Shown here piece after piece: positions 14,697 to 22,094 of a stretch of 34,134 bases of DNA (within the stretch, counting starts at the first letter, position 1; the number at the start of each line of letters is the position of its first letter). A model generated the notes under the pieces. It had not been told where the DNA came from. It made no database searches and saw only the letters and a program-made list of their open reading frames with translations. The DNA comes from JANOGU01 sp964499865 (lineage in GTDB: Bacteria > Pseudomonadota > Alphaproteobacteria > Rhodobacterales > Rhodobacteraceae): contig CAZCPY010000016.1 in the NCBI GenBank assembly GCA_964499865.1, positions 1 to 34,134 on the forward strand, in the 5' to 3' direction. Made by a program: the position numbers and the translations under genes.

Positions 14697-15725
14697 TCAG
14701 ATCGACAGCCGCGGCACCGCGACCGCCGTCGCCCCTTGCGTGCCGCGTTCGCGGTAGGGCGTCGTCTTGTAATGCGCCCGGTAGCACTTGGAGAAATGCG
14801 ACGGCGAGGCAAAGCCGCAGGCCAGCGCGACGTTGATGACGCTCATGTCGGTCTGCATCAGCAGGTTGCGCGCCTTCTGCAGGCGCAGCTCCATGTAGTA
14901 GCGCTTGGGGCTGCGGTTCAGGTAGCGGCGGAACAGGCGTTCCAGCTGGCGGGTCGACATCCCCACGTCCTCGGCCAGGTCGGCGGGCGACACCGGTTCC
15001 TCGATCGCCGCCTCCATCATCTGGATGACCTGTGACAGCTTGGGATGCCGCACGCCGATGCGGGTCGGGATCGACAGGCGCTGGGTGTCCTGGTCGGTGC
15101 GGATGGCGGAATAGATCAGCTGGTCGGCCACCGTGTTGGCGATGTCCTCGCCATGGTCGGCGGCGATCAGCTTCAGCATCAGGTCGAGCGAGGCCGTGCC
15201 GCCCGCGGTGGTCATCCGGTTGCCGTCGACGACGAAGACCGACTTGGCAAGCTTGACCGCCTCGAACTCCTCGGCAAAACCGTCCTGGTTCTCCCAGTGG
15301 ATCGTGGCCTTCCTGCCGTCCAGCAGGCCGGCCCGCGCCAGCGCATGGGCGCCGGTGCACAGGCCGCCGAAGGTCACCCCCCGCCGCGCCTCGCGCCGCA
15401 GCCAGTTCAGCACGCCGCGGGTCGTGGCCTTCTGCACGTCGATGCCGCCGCAGACGAAGACCAGGTCGTCGCGGTCGACCTCGTCCAGCCCCATGTCCAG
15501 CCGGAATTCCGCCCCGTTCGAACAGGCGACCGTCCCCCCGCGTCCCGGTTCGCCCGCCAGAAGCCAGGAATACAGCGCCGCGCCCGAAATGCGGTTGGCC
15601 ACGCGCAGGGGCTCGATGGCGCTGGCGAAGGACAGAAGCGTGAAGCGGTCAAGCAGCAGGAAGACGAACCGCTTCGGCGCCGCCGCCTTGGGGGCGGAGG
15701 TGGCCTTGCGGGGGGCGATGGACAT
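14697..15725 (-). CDS. GlxA family transcriptional regulator (DJ-1/PfpI + AraC HTH)
   Basis: A 342-residue regulator with an N-terminal DJ-1/PfpI-like class I glutamine-amidotransferase domain (about 20-200) and a C-terminal AraC-type DNA-binding domain (about 225-325). Seen: GGLCTGAHALA with Cys123 at the nucleophile position, the WENQDGFAEEF segment, and the double helix-turn-helix SPADLAEDVGMSTRQLERLFRRYL then INVALACGFASPSHFSKCYR. Members of this family control amino-acid, choline and carnitine use in alphaproteobacteria and Pseudomonas; here the target is unknown. It is divergent from the DAHP synthase gene and convergent with the ADI-like gene, whose product could be part of a regulated arginine route (inference). 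Confidence 0.93.
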   Translation of the reverse strand: MSIAPRKATSAPKAAAPKRFVFLLLDRFTLLSFASAIEPLRVANRISGAALYSWLLAGEPGRGGTVACSNGAEFRLDMGLDEVDRDDLVFVCGGIDVQKATTRGVLNWLRREARRGVTFGGLCTGAHALARAGLLDGRKATIHWENQDGFAEEFEAVKLAKSVFVVDGNRMTTAGGTASLDLMLKLIAADHGEDIANTVADQLIYSAIRTDQDTQRLSIPTRIGVRHPKLSQVIQMMEAAIEEPVSPADLAEDVGMSTRQLERLFRRYLNRSPKRYYMELRLQKARNLLMQTDMSVINVALACGFASPSHFSKCYRAHYKTTPYRERGTQGATAVAVPRLSI

Positions 15726-15807
15726 TGCGCGACCTGTTTCTGTCGGTTTCGGGCAGGAAATCAGGAAAGCCCCGCGCCGGCAAGGCCCGTCGCGGGGGCC
15801 GCCCACA

Positions 15808-15836
15808 TTGCACCGCCTGTCCATGCTGCCTATAAC
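15808..15836 (+). promoter_or_regulatory. Candidate promoter of the DAHP synthase gene
   Basis: TTGCAC (15808-15813) and TATAAC (15831-15836) with a 17-bp spacer, 52 bp before the ATG. The -10 box matches five of six consensus positions. No leader-peptide attenuator with aromatic codons is seen between it and the gene. Confidence 0.55.
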
Positions 15837-15887
15837 CCCGCGCGACCCCGGAAGAACGCAGCCCCGGCGGGCAAGGGAGTGACGGCC

Positions 15888-17258
15888 ATGGCAAAGGCGT
15901 GGACCAAGCAGGACTGGCGCGGCAAGCCGCGGGTGCAGATGCCGGACTATCCGGACGCGGGCGCGCTCGGGTCGGTCGAGGCGCAGCTGGCCAAGTATCC
16001 GCCGCTCGTCTTCGCGGGCGAGGCGCGCAAGCTGAGGAAGCATCTCGCCGCCGCGGCCGAGGGGCGGGCCTTCCTGCTGCAGGGCGGCGACTGCGCCGAA
16101 AGCTTTGCCGAATTCAGCGCCGACAACCTGCGCGACACCTTCCGCGTGATGCTGCAGATGGCGGTCGTGCTGACCTTCGCCGCCAAGGTTCCGGTGATCA
16201 AGGTCGGCCGCATGGCGGGCCAGTTCGCCAAGCCGCGCAGCGCGCCGACCGAGGTGATCGGCGGCGTCGAATACCCCTCCTACCGCGGCGACATCATCAA
16301 CGGCTTCGAGGCCACGCCGGAGGCCCGCATCCCCGATCCTGCGCGGATGCTTCAGGCCTATACCCAGGCCGCCGCCAGCCTGAACCTCCTGCGCGCCTTT
16401 TCCACCGGCGGTTTCGCCGACATCCACCGCGTGCATTCCTGGACCCTGGGCTTTGCCGAGCATGACAAGGCCGAACGCTACCGCGAGCTGTCCAACCGCA
16501 TCTCGGACGCGCTGGACTTCATGACCGCGGCGGGCGTCAACGGCGAGACCTCGAACGCGCTGTCCACGGTCGAGTTCTACACCAGCCACGAGGCGCTGCT
16601 CCTGGAATACGAAGAGGCGCTCTGCCGCATCGATTCGATCACCGGCCAGCCGGTGGCGGGGTCGGGGCACATGATCTGGATCGGCGACCGCACGCGCCAG
16701 CCGGACGGCGCGCATGTCGAATTCTGCCGCGGCGTGCTGAACCCCATCGGGCTGAAATGCGGGCCCACGACCACGGCCGAAGACCTCAAGGTCCTGATGG
16801 CCAGGCTGAACCCGGAAAACGAGCCCGGCCGCCTGACGCTGATCGCGCGCTTCGGGGCGGGCAAGGTGGGCGAGAACCTGCCCCGCCTGATCAGGGCGGT
16901 GCGCGAGGAAGGCGCCCGCGTGGTCTGGTCCTGCGACCCGATGCACGGCAACACGATCAAGGCGGCGTCGGGCTACAAGACCCGGCCCTTCAACGCCGTG
17001 CTGTCCGAGGTGCGCGAGTTCTTCGCCGTCCACAAGGCGGAAGGCACGATCCCGGGCGGGGTGCATGTCGAGATGACCGGCAAGGACGTCACCGAATGCA
17101 CCGGGGGCCTGCGGTCGGTGACCGACGAGGACCTGCGCGACCGCTACCACACCGCCTGCGACCCGCGGCTCAATGCCTCGCAGTCGCTGGAACTGGCCTT
17201 CCTGGTGGCAGAGGAGCTGACGGCGATGCGCGCCGAGGGGCGCCGCATCGCGCTGTAG
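15888..17258 (+). CDS. aroG: Class II 3-deoxy-7-phosphoheptulonate (DAHP) synthase
   Basis: A 456-residue class II (plant/microbial type) DAHP synthase joining phosphoenolpyruvate and erythrose-4-phosphate at the head of the shikimate pathway. Seen: the metal-site cysteine in QGGDCAES (Cys69), GRMAGQFAKPRS, the CDPMHGNT motif with metal histidine, and EMTGKDVTECTGG near the C-terminus. Length and motifs are typical of the class. The ATG is preceded by AAGGGAGTGA. It has its own promoter and diverges from the GlxA-type regulator. The symbol aroG follows common class II usage; other symbols are also used. Confidence 0.96.
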   Translation: MAKAWTKQDWRGKPRVQMPDYPDAGALGSVEAQLAKYPPLVFAGEARKLRKHLAAAAEGRAFLLQGGDCAESFAEFSADNLRDTFRVMLQMAVVLTFAAKVPVIKVGRMAGQFAKPRSAPTEVIGGVEYPSYRGDIINGFEATPEARIPDPARMLQAYTQAAASLNLLRAFSTGGFADIHRVHSWTLGFAEHDKAERYRELSNRISDALDFMTAAGVNGETSNALSTVEFYTSHEALLLEYEEALCRIDSITGQPVAGSGHMIWIGDRTRQPDGAHVEFCRGVLNPIGLKCGPTTTAEDLKVLMARLNPENEPGRLTLIARFGAGKVGENLPRLIRAVREEGARVVWSCDPMHGNTIKAASGYKTRPFNAVLSEVREFFAVHKAEGTIPGGVHVEMTGKDVTECTGGLRSVTDEDLRDRYHTACDPRLNASQSLELAFLVAEELTAMRAEGRRIAL

Positions 17259-17299
17259 GCCGCGGGCCATCTTCGCCACCCGAACCACCGCAGGCGCCT

Positions 17300-17408
17300 G
17301 GCGCCTCCCCTCCCCCTCGTGGGGAGGGGATGGGGGAGGGGGGGTTCCCCGCGACCGGCCGGGCGCCGCCCACCCTCTCCCTCCCCCACGAGGGGGGAGG
17401 GGAGCGCC
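17300..17408. repeat. Intergenic palindromic element, copy B (complete)
   Basis: A 109-bp element with near-identical inverted ends: the left end begins GGCGCCTCCCCTCCCCCTCG, and the right end is its close reverse complement ending AGGGGAGCGCC. Each end can itself fold because CCTCCCC meets GGGGAGG around CTCGT. The centre (CGCGACCGGCCGGGCGCC) matches copy A in the opposite orientation. It fills the gap between the convergent DAHP synthase and PAS genes. No coding capacity or transposase; it looks like a REP/BIME or MITE-type repeat. Confidence 0.8.
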
Positions 17409-17454
17409 AGAGGTGCCGGGGTTCTGTCCGGCGCGATCCCGCTCCCAGAGCGCT

Positions 17455-18096
17455 TCAGTCGAACTGCACCAGCCGCAGATGGCCCCGGCCCGGCCGTGCC
17501 CGGGGCGGGAGATAGGGCGCCGGCGGCTCGGCCAGTTCGGCGGCGACGGGGGCGGGCGCTGCGGGAACCAGGGGCGTGACCACCCTGCGGGCGATGGCGA
17601 AGCGTCGCGGCGCGCGGCCTGCCGCGCCTTCGGTCGCGATCACGCCGACCGCGCGCGCCACGCGGCCCGCCTCGTCCCGCAGGGGCAGGATCACCATGCG
17701 CGCCGCCAGGGCAGGCCGCCCGAGCCCGCGTTCGGCCTCGAGCACCAGATCCACCATGCCGGGGCCGGCAAAGACCTGCTCCAGCACCGCTGCCAGGCCA
17801 AGCCGGTCCTCGGGGATGAACAGCGACATCAGCGGCATGCCCTGCACCTCCATCCCCATCAGGTCGGCCAGGTGCATGCCCGCGATGCGGAACCGCGCCT
17901 GCCCGGGGGCCACGCGTTCCAGCACGAAGACGCGGTCCAGGATGTCGGCGATGCCGCGGGGGTCAAGCGCCGCGCGGGCAGGCACCTCGCCACCCGCGCG
18001 CAGGCCTTCCCAGTAGCCGCGCAGCACGGCGATTTCGGGAAACGCGGGCGGTGCCGCGCGGTCGCGTCCGAAAAGCTGGTCGATGATCCGGCCCAT
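17455..18096 (-). CDS. PAS domain-containing protein
   Basis: A 213-residue protein whose residues about 15-165 match the alphaproteobacterial PAS_5-type family: an ILDRVFVLERVAPGQARFRIAG core strand pair, LMGMEVQGMPLMSLF, and a later RMVILPLRDEAGRVARAVGVIA strand. A proline/alanine-rich tail ends in a basic segment and LVQFD. There is no kinase, GGDEF or DNA-binding domain, so it is a stand-alone sensor domain of unknown output. The ATG at 18096 follows AAGGGGTG. It diverges from yicC, with a CtrA-like site and a palindrome in the shared 196-bp gap. Confidence 0.85.
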   Translation of the reverse strand: MGRIIDQLFGRDRAAPPAFPEIAVLRGYWEGLRAGGEVPARAALDPRGIADILDRVFVLERVAPGQARFRIAGMHLADLMGMEVQGMPLMSLFIPEDRLGLAAVLEQVFAGPGMVDLVLEAERGLGRPALAARMVILPLRDEAGRVARAVGVIATEGAAGRAPRRFAIARRVVTPLVPAAPAPVAAELAEPPAPYLPPRARPGRGHLRLVQFD

Positions 18097-18196
18097 GCAC
18101 GCACCCCTTGTGCCATATCCGCGCCGTTGCCCGGCTGCGGTGCCTCTGCTATCGCTCGCCCCCGAACGATGCGCGCGGCCCACCCACAGGGTTAAC

Positions 18197-18227
18197 GTTG
18201 CGCGCAACTTCCTTACCACGCCCTTAA
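18197..18227. promoter_or_regulatory. Palindrome and CtrA-like site between PAS gene and yicC
   Basis: GTTGCGCGCAAC (18197-18208) is a perfect 12-bp palindrome. Next to it, TTAC-N7-TTAA (18213-18227) matches seven of eight specified bases of the CtrA consensus TTAA-N7-TTAA. The stretch is clearly AT-richer than its surroundings. Both are candidates only. Confidence 0.4.
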
Positions 18228-18292
18228 CATACACCGGCCGCAGGCCGGCACGCGCAGGAATCTCGACAAATGGTAAAGACCGGAGCCCGCGC

Positions 18293-19177
18293 GTGACGAC
18301 CTCGATGACCGGCTTTGCCGCGCGGCGGGGGCAGGGGGCGGGGGCGACCTGGGCCTGGGACATCCGGTCGGTCAACGGCAAGGGGCTGGACCTGCGCCTG
18401 CGCCTGCCCGAGGGGATCGAGGGGCTGGAGCCCGCGGTGCGGGCGGAACTGTCCCGCGCGCTGGCCCGCGGCAACGTCAGCCTGACCCTGAAGCTGGAGC
18501 GCGAGGCCGCCGCCGCGGCGATGAAGGTCAACCCCGCGGTGCTGGCCGCCGCGCTGGCGGCGCTGGCGCAGGTCGAGGCGACGGCGATGGCTGTGGGCGT
18601 GACGCTGGCGCAGCCCACGGCGGCGGACGTGCTGGCCCTGCGCGGCGGGGTCGAGGCGGGCGCGGCGGAGGAGGACACGGGGCCCCTGCGCGAGGCGATC
18701 CTGGCCGACCTGCCCGCGCTGCTGGCCGAGTTCCAGGCCGCCCGCGCGGCCGAGGGCGCCGCCCTGGCGGCGGTGCTGACGGCGCAGGCGGACCGCATCG
18801 CGGCCCTGGTGGCCGAGGCCCGCGCCGAGGCCGAGGCGCGCCGCCCGGCCGTCGCCGCGGCCTTGCGCGACGCGCTGGCGCGCGTCAGGGCCGAAGGGCT
18901 GTCGGACGACCGCATCGCGCAGGAACTGGCGCTGCTGGCGGTCAAGCAGGACGTGACCGAAGAGCTCGACCGCCTGGGCGCCCATGTCGCCGCCGCCCGT
19001 GCCCTGCTGGCCGACAATGGCCCAGTGGGCCGCAAGTTCGACTTCCTGACGCAGGAATTCATGCGCGAGGCCAATACCTTGTGCTCCAAGGCTCAAGCGC
19101 CGGGGTTGACCCGGGTGGGGCTCGCCCTCAAGGTCGTGGTGGACCAGATGAAGGAACAGGCGGCCAATATCGAATGA
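18293..19177 (+). CDS. yicC: YicC family endoribonuclease-type protein
   Basis: A 294-residue YicC/YloC family protein; members are reported to be metal-dependent endoribonucleases acting on small RNAs. Seen: the N-terminal SMTGFAARRG, the WDIRSVNGKGLDLRLRLP segment, and the C-terminal signature region DVTEELDRLGAHV followed by GRKFDFLTQEFMREANTLCSKA. A GTG start is chosen because GGAG lies eight bases upstream; an in-frame ATG at 18305 would trim four residues. It overlaps gmk by ATGA, the common yicC-gmk arrangement. Confidence 0.93.
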   Translation: MTTSMTGFAARRGQGAGATWAWDIRSVNGKGLDLRLRLPEGIEGLEPAVRAELSRALARGNVSLTLKLEREAAAAAMKVNPAVLAAALAALAQVEATAMAVGVTLAQPTAADVLALRGGVEAGAAEEDTGPLREAILADLPALLAEFQAARAAEGAALAAVLTAQADRIAALVAEARAEAEARRPAVAAALRDALARVRAEGLSDDRIAQELALLAVKQDVTEELDRLGAHVAAARALLADNGPVGRKFDFLTQEFMREANTLCSKAQAPGLTRVGLALKVVVDQMKEQAANIE

Positions 19178-19809
19178 TGCGGAAGGGGCTTCTCCTGATC
19201 CTGTCCTCGCCGTCGGGCGCCGGGAAATCGACGCTGGCGCGGCGGCTGATGGAATGGGACCCGAAGATGCGGTTTTCCGTCTCGGCCACCACCCGCGCAC
19301 CGCGGCCCGGGGAACAGGACGGGCGCGAATACCACTTCCGCAGCCGCGCGGAGTTCGAGGCGATGGTGGCGACCGGCCAGATGCTGGAACATGCCGAAGT
19401 CTTCGGGAACCTCTACGGCAGCCCGCGCGCCCCGGTCGAACAGGCGATGGCCGAGGGGCGCGACACAGTCTTCGACATCGACTGGCAGGGCGGCCAGCAG
19501 ATCAAGTCCTCGGCGCTCGGGCGGGATACCGTGTCGGTCTTCGTCCTGCCGCCCACGATTGCCGAACTGGACCGCCGCCTGCGCGCGCGGGCGCAGGACA
19601 GCGAAGCGGTCATCGCCGGCCGCATGGCCAGGTCGCGCGACGAGATCAGCCATTGGGCCGAGTATGACTATGTCCTGGTCAATGACGATCTTGACAGCAC
19701 GTACAACCGCTTGCGGGGCATTCTTGAGGCAGAGCGGCAACGCCGCGACCGCCAGCCGGGGCTGGCGGAGTTCGTCCGCGGCCTGAACCGGGAGTTCGCC
19801 GCGCGATGA
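19174..19809 (+). CDS. gmk: Guanylate kinase
   Basis: A 211-residue essential enzyme phosphorylating GMP to GDP with ATP. Seen: the P-loop SSPSGAGKST (11-20), the GMP-binding segment SVSATTRAPRPGEQDGREYHF, GNLYGSP, the DIDWQGGQQI motif, and the lid region with RMARSRDEISHWAEYDYVLVN. Length is normal. It starts inside the yicC stop (ATGA) and its own stop overlaps the next gene in the same way, so four consecutive genes including neuB are tightly coupled. Confidence 0.97.
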   Translation: MMRKGLLLILSSPSGAGKSTLARRLMEWDPKMRFSVSATTRAPRPGEQDGREYHFRSRAEFEAMVATGQMLEHAEVFGNLYGSPRAPVEQAMAEGRDTVFDIDWQGGQQIKSSALGRDTVSVFVLPPTIAELDRRLRARAQDSEAVIAGRMARSRDEISHWAEYDYVLVNDDLDSTYNRLRGILEAERQRRDRQPGLAEFVRGLNREFAAR

Positions 19810-20324
19810 TCTGGACGCTCGACGGCCTGACCCCGGAGATCGACCCCACCGCCTGGGTGGCCCCTTCCGCCGAGGTGATCGGCACGGTGACGATCGGCGC
19901 GCGCGCTTCGGTCTGGTTCGGCGCCGCCCTGCGCGGCGATACCGAGGCGATCATCCTGGGCGCGGGGTCGAACGTGCAGGAAAACAGCGTCCTGCACACC
20001 GATGCGGGGTTCCCGCTGACCATCGGCGCCAACTGCACCATCGGCCACAAGGCGATGCTGCACGGCTGCACCATCGGCGAGGCCAGCCTGATCGGCATGG
20101 GCGCCACCGTCCTGAACGGCGCGAAGATCGGCCGGTTCTGCCTGATCGGCGCCTGCGCGCTGGTGACCGAGGGCAAGGTGATCCCCGACTTCAGCCTGGT
20201 CTTGGGCGCGCCGGGCAAGGTGGTGCGCGTCCTCGACGAGGCCGCGCAGGCCCGCCTGATGGCCTCGGCCCTGCACTATCAGAAACAGGCGGCCCGCTTT
20301 GCCGCGGGCCTGAGGGAGGCGTGA
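19806..20324 (+). CDS. Gamma-carbonic anhydrase family protein
   Basis: A 172-residue left-handed beta-helix protein with hexapeptide repeats and a C-terminal helix. The three zinc-type histidines of the gamma class are present at His64 (SVLHTD), His81 and His86 (GHKAMLHGC), spaced as in Cam/YrdA-type proteins. The conserved ALRGDTEAI and NVQENSVLH segments are also there. Catalytic activity on CO2 is family-level inference; many members are untested. It overlaps gmk (ATGA) and neuB (TGATG). A sugar O-acetyltransferase was considered because of the neighbouring neuB, but the motifs fit the gamma-CA family better. Confidence 0.88.
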   Translation: MIWTLDGLTPEIDPTAWVAPSAEVIGTVTIGARASVWFGAALRGDTEAIILGAGSNVQENSVLHTDAGFPLTIGANCTIGHKAMLHGCTIGEASLIGMGATVLNGAKIGRFCLIGACALVTEGKVIPDFSLVLGAPGKVVRVLDEAAQARLMASALHYQKQAARFAAGLREA

Positions 20325-21352
20325 TGCAGATTGCAGGCCGCAGGATCGGGCCCGACCAGCCGCCGCTGGTGATCGCCGAGATCGGCATCAACCACGGCGG
20401 TTCGCTGGCCGTGGCGAAGGAGATGGTGCGGCTGGCCGCGGGTGCGGGCTGCGAGATGGTCAAGCACCAGACCCACATCATCGAAGACGAGATGACCGAG
20501 GAGGCCAAGAGCATCTTCCCGCCCAATGCCGACGTCTCGATCTGGCATGTGATGGAACGCTGCGCGCTGAGCCTCGCAGATGAGGCGGAGCTCAAGCGCT
20601 ATACCGAATCGCTCGGGATGATCTGGATTTCCACGCCGTTTTCGCGCGCGGCGGCCGATTTCCTCGAAACGCTGGACGTGCCCGCCTACAAGATCGGGTC
20701 CGGCGAGGCCGACAACCTGCCGCTGATCCGCCACATCGCCCGCAAGGGCCGGCCGGTCATCATGTCGACCGGCATGCAGACGATCGGGACGCTCCGCGCT
20801 TCGGTGGACATCCTCGACAGGGCGGGGATCGACTATGCGCTGCTGGAATGCACGAACCTCTACCCCTCGCCGCCCGAGATCGTCTCGCTCAGGGGCGTGA
20901 CGGACCTGAAGCAGGCGTTCCCCGGGGCGGTGGTGGGGTTTTCCGACCATTCCATCGGCCCCGAGATGGCGCTGGCCAGCGTGGCGCTGGGGGCCTGCAT
21001 CCTGGAGCGGCACTATACCGACACGCGCTACCGCAAGGGGCCGGACATCATCAACTCGATGGACCCGGCGGAACTGCGCCACCTGATCGACCGGTCGCGC
21101 GAGATCTGGATCGCGGCGAACAACCCCAAGGCGCGCTCGGCGCCCGAGGAGGACGTCTACCGTTTCGCCCGCGGCTCGGTCGTGGCCGATGCCGACCTGC
21201 CCGCGGGGCACCTGATCCGCGAAAGCGACATCTGGGCCCGCAGGCCGGGGTCGGGGGAAATCGCGGCCCACGACTTCGACAGGGTGGTGGGCAAGCGGCT
21301 GACGCGGGCGGTTGCGCGGAACACGCAGCTCAGGTGGGCGGACCTCGCGTAG
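20324..21352 (+). CDS. neuB: N-acetylneuraminate synthase family protein (NeuB/LegI-type)
   Basis: A 342-residue enzyme condensing phosphoenolpyruvate with an N-acylated hexosamine (such as ManNAc) to make a nonulosonic (sialic-acid-type) sugar. Seen: a TIM-barrel start VIAEIGINHGG, TPFSRAAADFLETL, KIGSGEADNLPLI, STGMQTIG, the SDHSIG and LERHYT metal/substrate histidines, and a C-terminal SAF-type domain (about 280-342). The usual VKFQT strand reads VKHQT and the usual GPDH reads GPDI, so it belongs to a divergent subgroup and the product is uncertain. It starts at the stop of the gamma-CA gene (TGATG; an overlapping GTG three bases earlier is possible), after GAGGGAGG. Confidence 0.88.
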   Translation: MQIAGRRIGPDQPPLVIAEIGINHGGSLAVAKEMVRLAAGAGCEMVKHQTHIIEDEMTEEAKSIFPPNADVSIWHVMERCALSLADEAELKRYTESLGMIWISTPFSRAAADFLETLDVPAYKIGSGEADNLPLIRHIARKGRPVIMSTGMQTIGTLRASVDILDRAGIDYALLECTNLYPSPPEIVSLRGVTDLKQAFPGAVVGFSDHSIGPEMALASVALGACILERHYTDTRYRKGPDIINSMDPAELRHLIDRSREIWIAANNPKARSAPEEDVYRFARGSVVADADLPAGHLIRESDIWARRPGSGEIAAHDFDRVVGKRLTRAVARNTQLRWADLA

Positions 21353-21372
21353 GGTGCGTGCTTGCACGCACC
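21353..21372. terminator. Perfect hairpin between neuB and the sulfotransferase gene
   Basis: GGTGCGTGCTTGCACGCACC begins at the base after the neuB stop and ends five bases before the stop codon of the convergent sulfotransferase gene. It is a full inverted repeat, folding as an 8-9 bp stem with a tiny loop. It would serve both strands as terminator or transcript-end protector. Confidence 0.7.
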
Positions 21373-21377
21373 GCCCC

Positions 21378-22094
21378 TCAGAACCCGTAGCGCGCCGCGA
21401 CCGCGCGCGCGGCGGCCAGCGTCTCGGGACGCAATTCGTCCGCCGCCCCCCCGACCTTGCCGCGCCGCGACTTGAGCCGGGCAGGGTCCGCGACCCCGGC
21501 GCGCGCGATCTCGGCCGCCTGCATCCGCCCGAAGTCCGCCGCCGCCGCCATCGCCGCGCCATCGGCCTGCGGAGCGCCGAAGAACGCGGCCAGCCGCGCG
21601 AAGCCCGCGACTGGGTCGGCGCGCAGCCCCTCGTAGGTCACGACCATCGCCTCGGGCCGCCCCGCCAGATGATCCAGCCAGCCGCGGGTGAAGGCCGCCA
21701 CGCGGGCCACGCCATGCGCGGGATGCAGCACGAAGCCGTCGATGTCGGCGGGCGGCATCGCGCCCGCCAGCGCCAGCCGCGGCCACAGCCGCCACCAGCG
21801 GGCCGACCCGCGCACGAGGTCGCGCCGCGTCACCTGGTGGAACATCGACACCGCCACATCCACCGGATCGCGCCACAGGAAGGCGACCCGGCACCCCGCC
21901 AGCCGCGGGTCGGGCGCCTGCGGGGTCCGCCCGATCTCGCGCCGGTTCGTCGAGGCCCCGGCGTGCGTCATTGTCACCACCACGCCGCCCGCATCCAGCG
22001 CCACCCCGACCCAGGTGCGCCCGCATTTGGGATAGCTGACCAGCACCCGGTCGGGCTTCGGGCCGCGCAGCAGGTCGTCGCGCAGGACGGTCAC
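21378..22094 (-). CDS. Sulfotransferase domain protein
   Basis: A 238-residue sulfotransferase-fold protein. The 5'-phosphosulfate loop is SYPKCGRTWVG (20-30) and the 3'-phosphate-binding segment is FLWRDPVDVAVSMFHQ (72-87), so it would transfer sulfate from PAPS. The C-terminal part (VVTYEGLRADPVAGFARLAAFFG) also fits the family. The GTG start overlaps the stop of the GT25 gene (GTGA). Being translationally coupled to two glycosyltransferases, it most likely sulfates a surface glycan; this is inference. No PAPS-synthesis genes are in the window. Confidence 0.85.
   Translation of the reverse strand: MTVLRDDLLRGPKPDRVLVSYPKCGRTWVGVALDAGGVVVTMTHAGASTNRREIGRTPQAPDPRLAGCRVAFLWRDPVDVAVSMFHQVTRRDLVRGSARWWRLWPRLALAGAMPPADIDGFVLHPAHGVARVAAFTRGWLDHLAGRPEAMVVTYEGLRADPVAGFARLAAFFGAPQADGAAMAAAADFGRMQAAEIARAGVADPARLKSRRGKVGGAADELRPETLAAARAVAARYGF

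Noticed and set aside
15729..17288. Open frame on the minus strand upstream of the GlxA-type start, opposite the DAHP synthase
   Set aside because: It is in frame with the GlxA gene but has shadow composition; the regulator's real start at 15725 has its own leader and the conserved N-terminus.
17300..17408. CRISPR or satellite-like array in the C/G-rich gap
   Set aside because: There are no regularly spaced direct repeats or spacers; the structure is one inverted-repeat element found once here.
19806..20324. Hexapeptide protein as a NeuD/NeuO-type sialate O-acetyltransferase
   Set aside because: The three zinc-type histidines and the ALRGDTEAI / NVQENSVLH segments fit gamma-carbonic anhydrase; no acetyl-CoA-specific motif is seen.
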